Source: DASQDN01 sp963825845 (GTDB lineage Bacteria; Acidobacteriota; Terriglobia; Bryobacterales; Bryobacteraceae). Taken from it: 64,000 nt of DNA. The notes beneath the pieces were generated by a model. That model saw only the letters and a program-made list of their open reading frames with translations, was not told the DNA's origin and did not search any database. How positions within the stretch are numbered: position 1 is the first letter of the stretch; the number at the start of each line of letters is the position of its first letter. The stretch lies in the NCBI GenBank assembly GCA_963825845.1, contig CAWGVL010000080.1, positions 1 through 64,000 of the forward strand, in the 5' to 3' direction. Shown here piece by piece: positions 63,233 through 64,000 of this stretch. The position numbers and the translations under genes were made by a program.

Positions 63233-64000
63233 TCAACCGCAGGCCTGAACAGCGTAATCCGAAGAAGTTTTGGGCCGCTGTGTCGAACCGCACGACTCTC
63301 GAACAACGAGCTCACCCGGGATAGAGATGATCCCAGGCTCCTGGCCCGTGTCGATGTAACTCAGGAGGCTCTTGGCAGCTACCTCACCGATGCGGGCGGA
63401 ACCCTGGTTAATCGTGGTCAGCGGTGACAGCATGACATCGGAAAATCGGATGTTTCCCACCCCGACCAGGGCGATGTCATCGGGAGTCTCCATTCCTGCG
63501 TTGACGATAACCCGAAGACATGCGGCTGCGACCGCATCGTTGTAGCAGAATACTGCGTCGGGAGGCTCGGGAAGTTGGAGCAGTTCCCTCATCGCCTGCT
63601 CGGCGATAGGGTCGCTTTCGCCGCCGCCGCGAATGTATTCTTCGTACACCGGAAGTCCGGCTGCTTCAAGCGCTTGCCGATAGCCAAGGATGCGCCATGT
63701 CGATGTCGAATTCGGCGGACCGTATACGTGCGCGATTCGATCACGCCCGGCGCTAATCAAATGCTCCGTTGCGGTTCGGCTGATGGACACGTTGTCGGTT
63801 CCGACCCAGGAATTGATCGGTGGATCGATATTGCGTCCGAATAAAACGAGAGGTACGCCGAGATCTCGCGTTCGTGCAAATACACCATATCGATCGTCCG
63901 ATTGGCACGTGGCCACCAGAAGACCTTCCGCCTGACGCGATAGAAGAACGTCGATCTGTCTCGCTTCCGTCTCGGGATCTTCATCCGAGCAAGTGATGAT
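63233..64000 (-). CDS. LacI/GalR-family regulator, partial and frameshifted
   Basis: The effector domain of a LacI-type repressor runs off the right edge, so the DNA-binding head is not seen. LGVPLVLFGRNIDPPINSWV, GTDNVSISRTATEHLISAGR, DRIAHVYGPPNSTSTWRILG and DAVFCYNDAVAAACLRVIVN lead to MLSPLTTINQGSARIGEVAA. GQEPGIISIPGELVVRESCG ends near the stop at 63233. A slip at about 63,910 joins a second frame containing CSDEDPETEARQIDVLLSR. Likely the second regulator of the adjacent sugar-acid genes. Confidence 0.85.
   Translation of the reverse strand: MITCSDEDPETEARQIDVLLSRQAEGLLVATCQSDDRYGVFARTRDLGVPLVLFGRNIDPPINSWVGTDNVSISRTATEHLISAGRDRIAHVYGPPNSTSTWRILGYRQALEAAGLPVYEEYIRGGGESDPIAEQAMRELLQLPEPPDAVFCYNDAVAAACLRVIVNAGMETPDDIALVGVGNIRFSDVMLSPLTTINQGSARIGEVAAKSLLSYIDTGQEPGIISIPGELVVRESCGSTQRPKTSSDYAVQACG

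Noticed and set aside
1..64000. CRISPR array, insertion sequence, integrase or prophage
   Set aside because: No regularly spaced direct repeats, transposase motifs or phage structural genes were seen on either strand.

Overview
The window reads as a metagenomic long-read contig in two parts. Bases 1 to about 1,900 are AT-richer and hold an archaeal, probably thaumarchaeal, ribosomal-protein run (uL5, uS14, uS8, uL6), followed by a tRNA-like 5' half. Almost every gene in this part is broken by indels. From about 1,950 onward the sequence is GC-rich and bacterial. Its gene content and neighbourhoods (rpmH-rnpA-yidD-yidC-khpB-mnmE, the ffh-rpsP-khpA-rimM-trmD-rplS-rnhB block, a PEP-CTERM signal, an NuoL/DUF2309 pair) and my impression of the protein sequences suggest an acidobacterium of the Solibacter/Bryobacter kind. 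This is inference, because there is no rRNA gene. Many genes carry single-base frameshifts, densest in the first 16 kb (lepA, mnmE, an enoyl-CoA hydratase and an FAH-family gene are all in pieces). Their homology resumes in another frame, so they look like sequencing errors and not decay.

Layout of the bacterial part. 2-12.4 kb: transaldolase, FAH-family enzyme, a YagU-like membrane protein, lepA, enoyl-CoA hydratase, ribH-nusB, then mnmE-khpB-yidC-yidD-rnpA-rpmH on the minus strand. 12.4-16 kb: an accessory stretch of very small genes, including at least four tiny Cys-rich (putative zinc-binding) proteins, plus a methyltransferase. 16-18.8 kb: a divergent family-1-like glycosidase, an hpf-type ribosome factor with a clear terminator, and small secreted or membrane proteins. 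18.8-29.6 kb: the most interesting locus. It holds DabA and DabB (inorganic-carbon pump), a third NuoM/N-like membrane subunit and a NarX/NarL-type two-component pair in one minus-strand run. Divergent from it are a SulP-STAS anion transporter and an alginate-export-type porin.

29.6-45 kb is mostly housekeeping: a GT-C-like membrane protein, purM-purN, dxr-rseP-greA and a CDP-alcohol phosphatidyltransferase. It continues with acpS-nikR, a nikMQO nickel ECF importer, dtd, a GHMP (glucuronokinase-like) kinase, an HK/OmpR pair with a Spy-like protein, and pdxH. 45-47 kb has a sulfatase beside a 42-residue PEP-CTERM ORF whose start codon lies in a hairpin. 47-51.3 kb is the ffh...rnhB translation block.

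51.4-60.2 kb: a truncated Uma2 gene, ybaK, a broken glycosyltransferase 2, a histidine phosphatase with rlmH, tsaD, queA-corA, an M28 peptidase and a DsbA-like protein. 60.2-64 kb: a sugar-acid module made of an AraD1/GguC-type FAH protein, an HpaI-type aldolase and two regulators. One regulator joins an IclR-type helix-turn-helix to a LacI-type ligand domain. The other is LacI-like and runs off the right end.
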